Shown piece by piece: positions 5,232 through 6,239 of a stretch of DNA of 6,239 bases. This DNA is from Planctomycetota bacterium. GTDB lineage: Bacteria; Planctomycetota; Planctomycetia; Gemmatales; Gemmataceae. Each line of letters opens with the position of its first letter. Position 1 is the first letter of the stretch. The translations under genes and the position numbers were made by a program. The stretch spans positions 1 to 6,239 of the forward strand of contig JAGWVO010000219.1 of assembly GCA_018970845.1 (NCBI GenBank). The letters are read 5' to 3'. The notes below the pieces were generated by a model. That model made no database searches, was not told where the DNA came from, and saw nothing but the letters and a program-made list of their open reading frames with translations.

Positions 5232-6239
5232 ATGCCCCTCGACGACGCCGCCATGTTCCCGCTGTTGACCGAGGCAAGCCGGGGCTTGCTCACGCGCCTT
5301 CGGGAACACCCCTTTGCGCCTCGATGGACCCACCGCTGCGGCGAAAGGCTCACGGCCGGGGCCCTTGCCCGCGTTCGAGGCTATGCCGAAGCTCTCAAGG
5401 CAAACCGGAACTCGCCGCCCCGCGCCCAACCGCCATGGCTCGGTGAATTCCTGGATCATTGCCGGCGCGATGTTCCCTTTTACCGGGAGAGGCTTCCATC
5501 CGGCGGATCGCTCGAAGCCATGCCAGCCACGCTGCGCGAGGACTTGCGCACAGGGTACTGGCGTTTCGTTCCCGATACCGCCGACCTGGGCGACATCCTC
5601 ACCTACTGGACCTCGGGAACCTCCGGAACCATGGTGATGGTTCCAAGTTGCCCCGAGGCTCCGGTGAAATACCTCCCCGTCTTCGAGGCCGCCCTTCGCG
5701 CGCTTGGCATCGGCATCGAGGGTGGAAATCGGATGTCGATCGTCCAGGCGATGTTCCAGCGCTCGGCATACACCTACCCATCCGTGATGTCGTATTTCGG
5801 CGGCGCCGGACTCGCCAGGCTGAACCTCAACCCGTCCGAATGGCGTTCCCCCGCCGACAGGGCGGCTTACCTGGACGAGTTCACTCCCGAGTTGGTGACG
5901 GGAGACCCCGTCGGCCTCGTCGAACTCGCTTCCCTGCCGCTTCGCGACCGGCCCAAGGCCCTGATTTCATCGGCAACGGCCCTGCTTCCCGCCACGCGGT
6001 CGAAGTTGGAAGCGGCTTTCGGGTGTCCCGTGCTCAACCTGTACGCCATGCACGAGGTTGGCCCCATCGGCATCGATCATGGAAATGGCCTCGAGATCCT
6101 CGCTCCCGACATTCATGTGGAGATACTCGCGGCCGACGGATCGCCATGCCCGCCGGGAGTGCGCGGGGAAATCACCATCACCAGCGCGTTCAATCCATTC
6201 CTGCCCCTGATCCGATACCGCACGGGCGACCATGCCGCG
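5232..6239 (+). CDS. Adenylate-forming enzyme, phenylacetate-CoA ligase/CapK-like (3' end outside window)
   Basis: The frame stays open from ATG 5232 to the window edge, giving the first 336 residues of a longer protein; the PaaK/CapK family is usually about 430-450 aa. Three ANL-superfamily motifs are visible in order: the phosphate-binding loop TSGTSG (127-132), LYAMHEVG (270-277) with the expected Glu E275, and RYRTGD (328-333), whose Asp binds the AMP ribose. An N-terminal DVPFYRERL (80-88) is typical of PaaK/CapK-like enzymes. Such enzymes use ATP to activate a carboxylic acid as acyl-AMP, often passing it to CoA or another acceptor. The substrate here cannot be read. The loop continues TMVMVP where family members usually have Lys/Arg-Pro, so the residue after TSGTSG is atypical. 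The C-terminal lysine domain lies outside the window. The gene starts 4 nt after the preceding stop, so it belongs to the MoxR operon. It looks cytosolic. Confidence 0.92.
   Translation, partial: MPLDDAAMFPLLTEASRGLLTRLREHPFAPRWTHRCGERLTAGALARVRGYAEALKANRNSPPRAQPPWLGEFLDHCRRDVPFYRERLPSGGSLEAMPATLREDLRTGYWRFVPDTADLGDILTYWTSGTSGTMVMVPSCPEAPVKYLPVFEAALRALGIGIEGGNRMSIVQAMFQRSAYTYPSVMSYFGGAGLARLNLNPSEWRSPADRAAYLDEFTPELVTGDPVGLVELASLPLRDRPKALISSATALLPATRSKLEAAFGCPVLNLYAMHEVGPIGIDHGNGLEILAPDIHVEILAADGSPCPPGVRGEITITSAFNPFLPLIRYRTGDHAA

Overview
The window is one side of a divergent locus from a GC-rich bacterium. It holds a rightward cluster of at least five genes, packed end to end and continuing off the right edge, and one small leftward ORF at the left edge. 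Nothing in the sequence fixes the phylum. There is no rRNA, tRNA, phage, transposase or CRISPR material. MoxR/vWA operons of this architecture are known from several GC-rich lineages, including planctomycetes, myxobacteria and actinobacteria, so I make no taxonomic call.

Layout: 11-184 (minus) is a 57-residue acidic protein of unknown function. 185-298 is a divergent, more AT-rich intergenic region with a perfect 7-bp inverted repeat and a tandem octamer. 299-1915 is a MoxR-family AAA+ ATPase with an unusual four-cysteine insertion. 1891-2937 is an unrecognised protein, helical at the N-terminus and probably beta-rich at the C-terminus. 2934-4670 is a fusion of an HExxH zincin-like domain and a von Willebrand factor A (vWA) domain with a complete MIDAS. 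4667-5227 is a small unrecognised protein with a charged helical tail. 5232 to the window end is the start of a PaaK/CapK-like adenylate-forming enzyme.

The five rightward genes overlap by 25, 4 and 4 nt and are then separated by 4 nt, which strongly suggests one translationally coupled operon. MoxR ATPases characteristically work with a vWA partner: the hexameric ATPase remodels or activates a client and the vWA protein recruits it through a MIDAS metal. Here the vWA protein also carries a probable metallopeptidase fold of the DUF2201_N type. Two unknown proteins and an acid-activating enzyme complete the set. The layout resembles the computationally described, experimentally little-studied MoxR-vWA-X ternary systems, in which MoxR and vWA genes sit with a variable third component. 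This function is inferred. The combination of ATPase, zincin-vWA fusion and adenylase, plus the cysteine clusters in two of the proteins, is the most interesting feature of the window.
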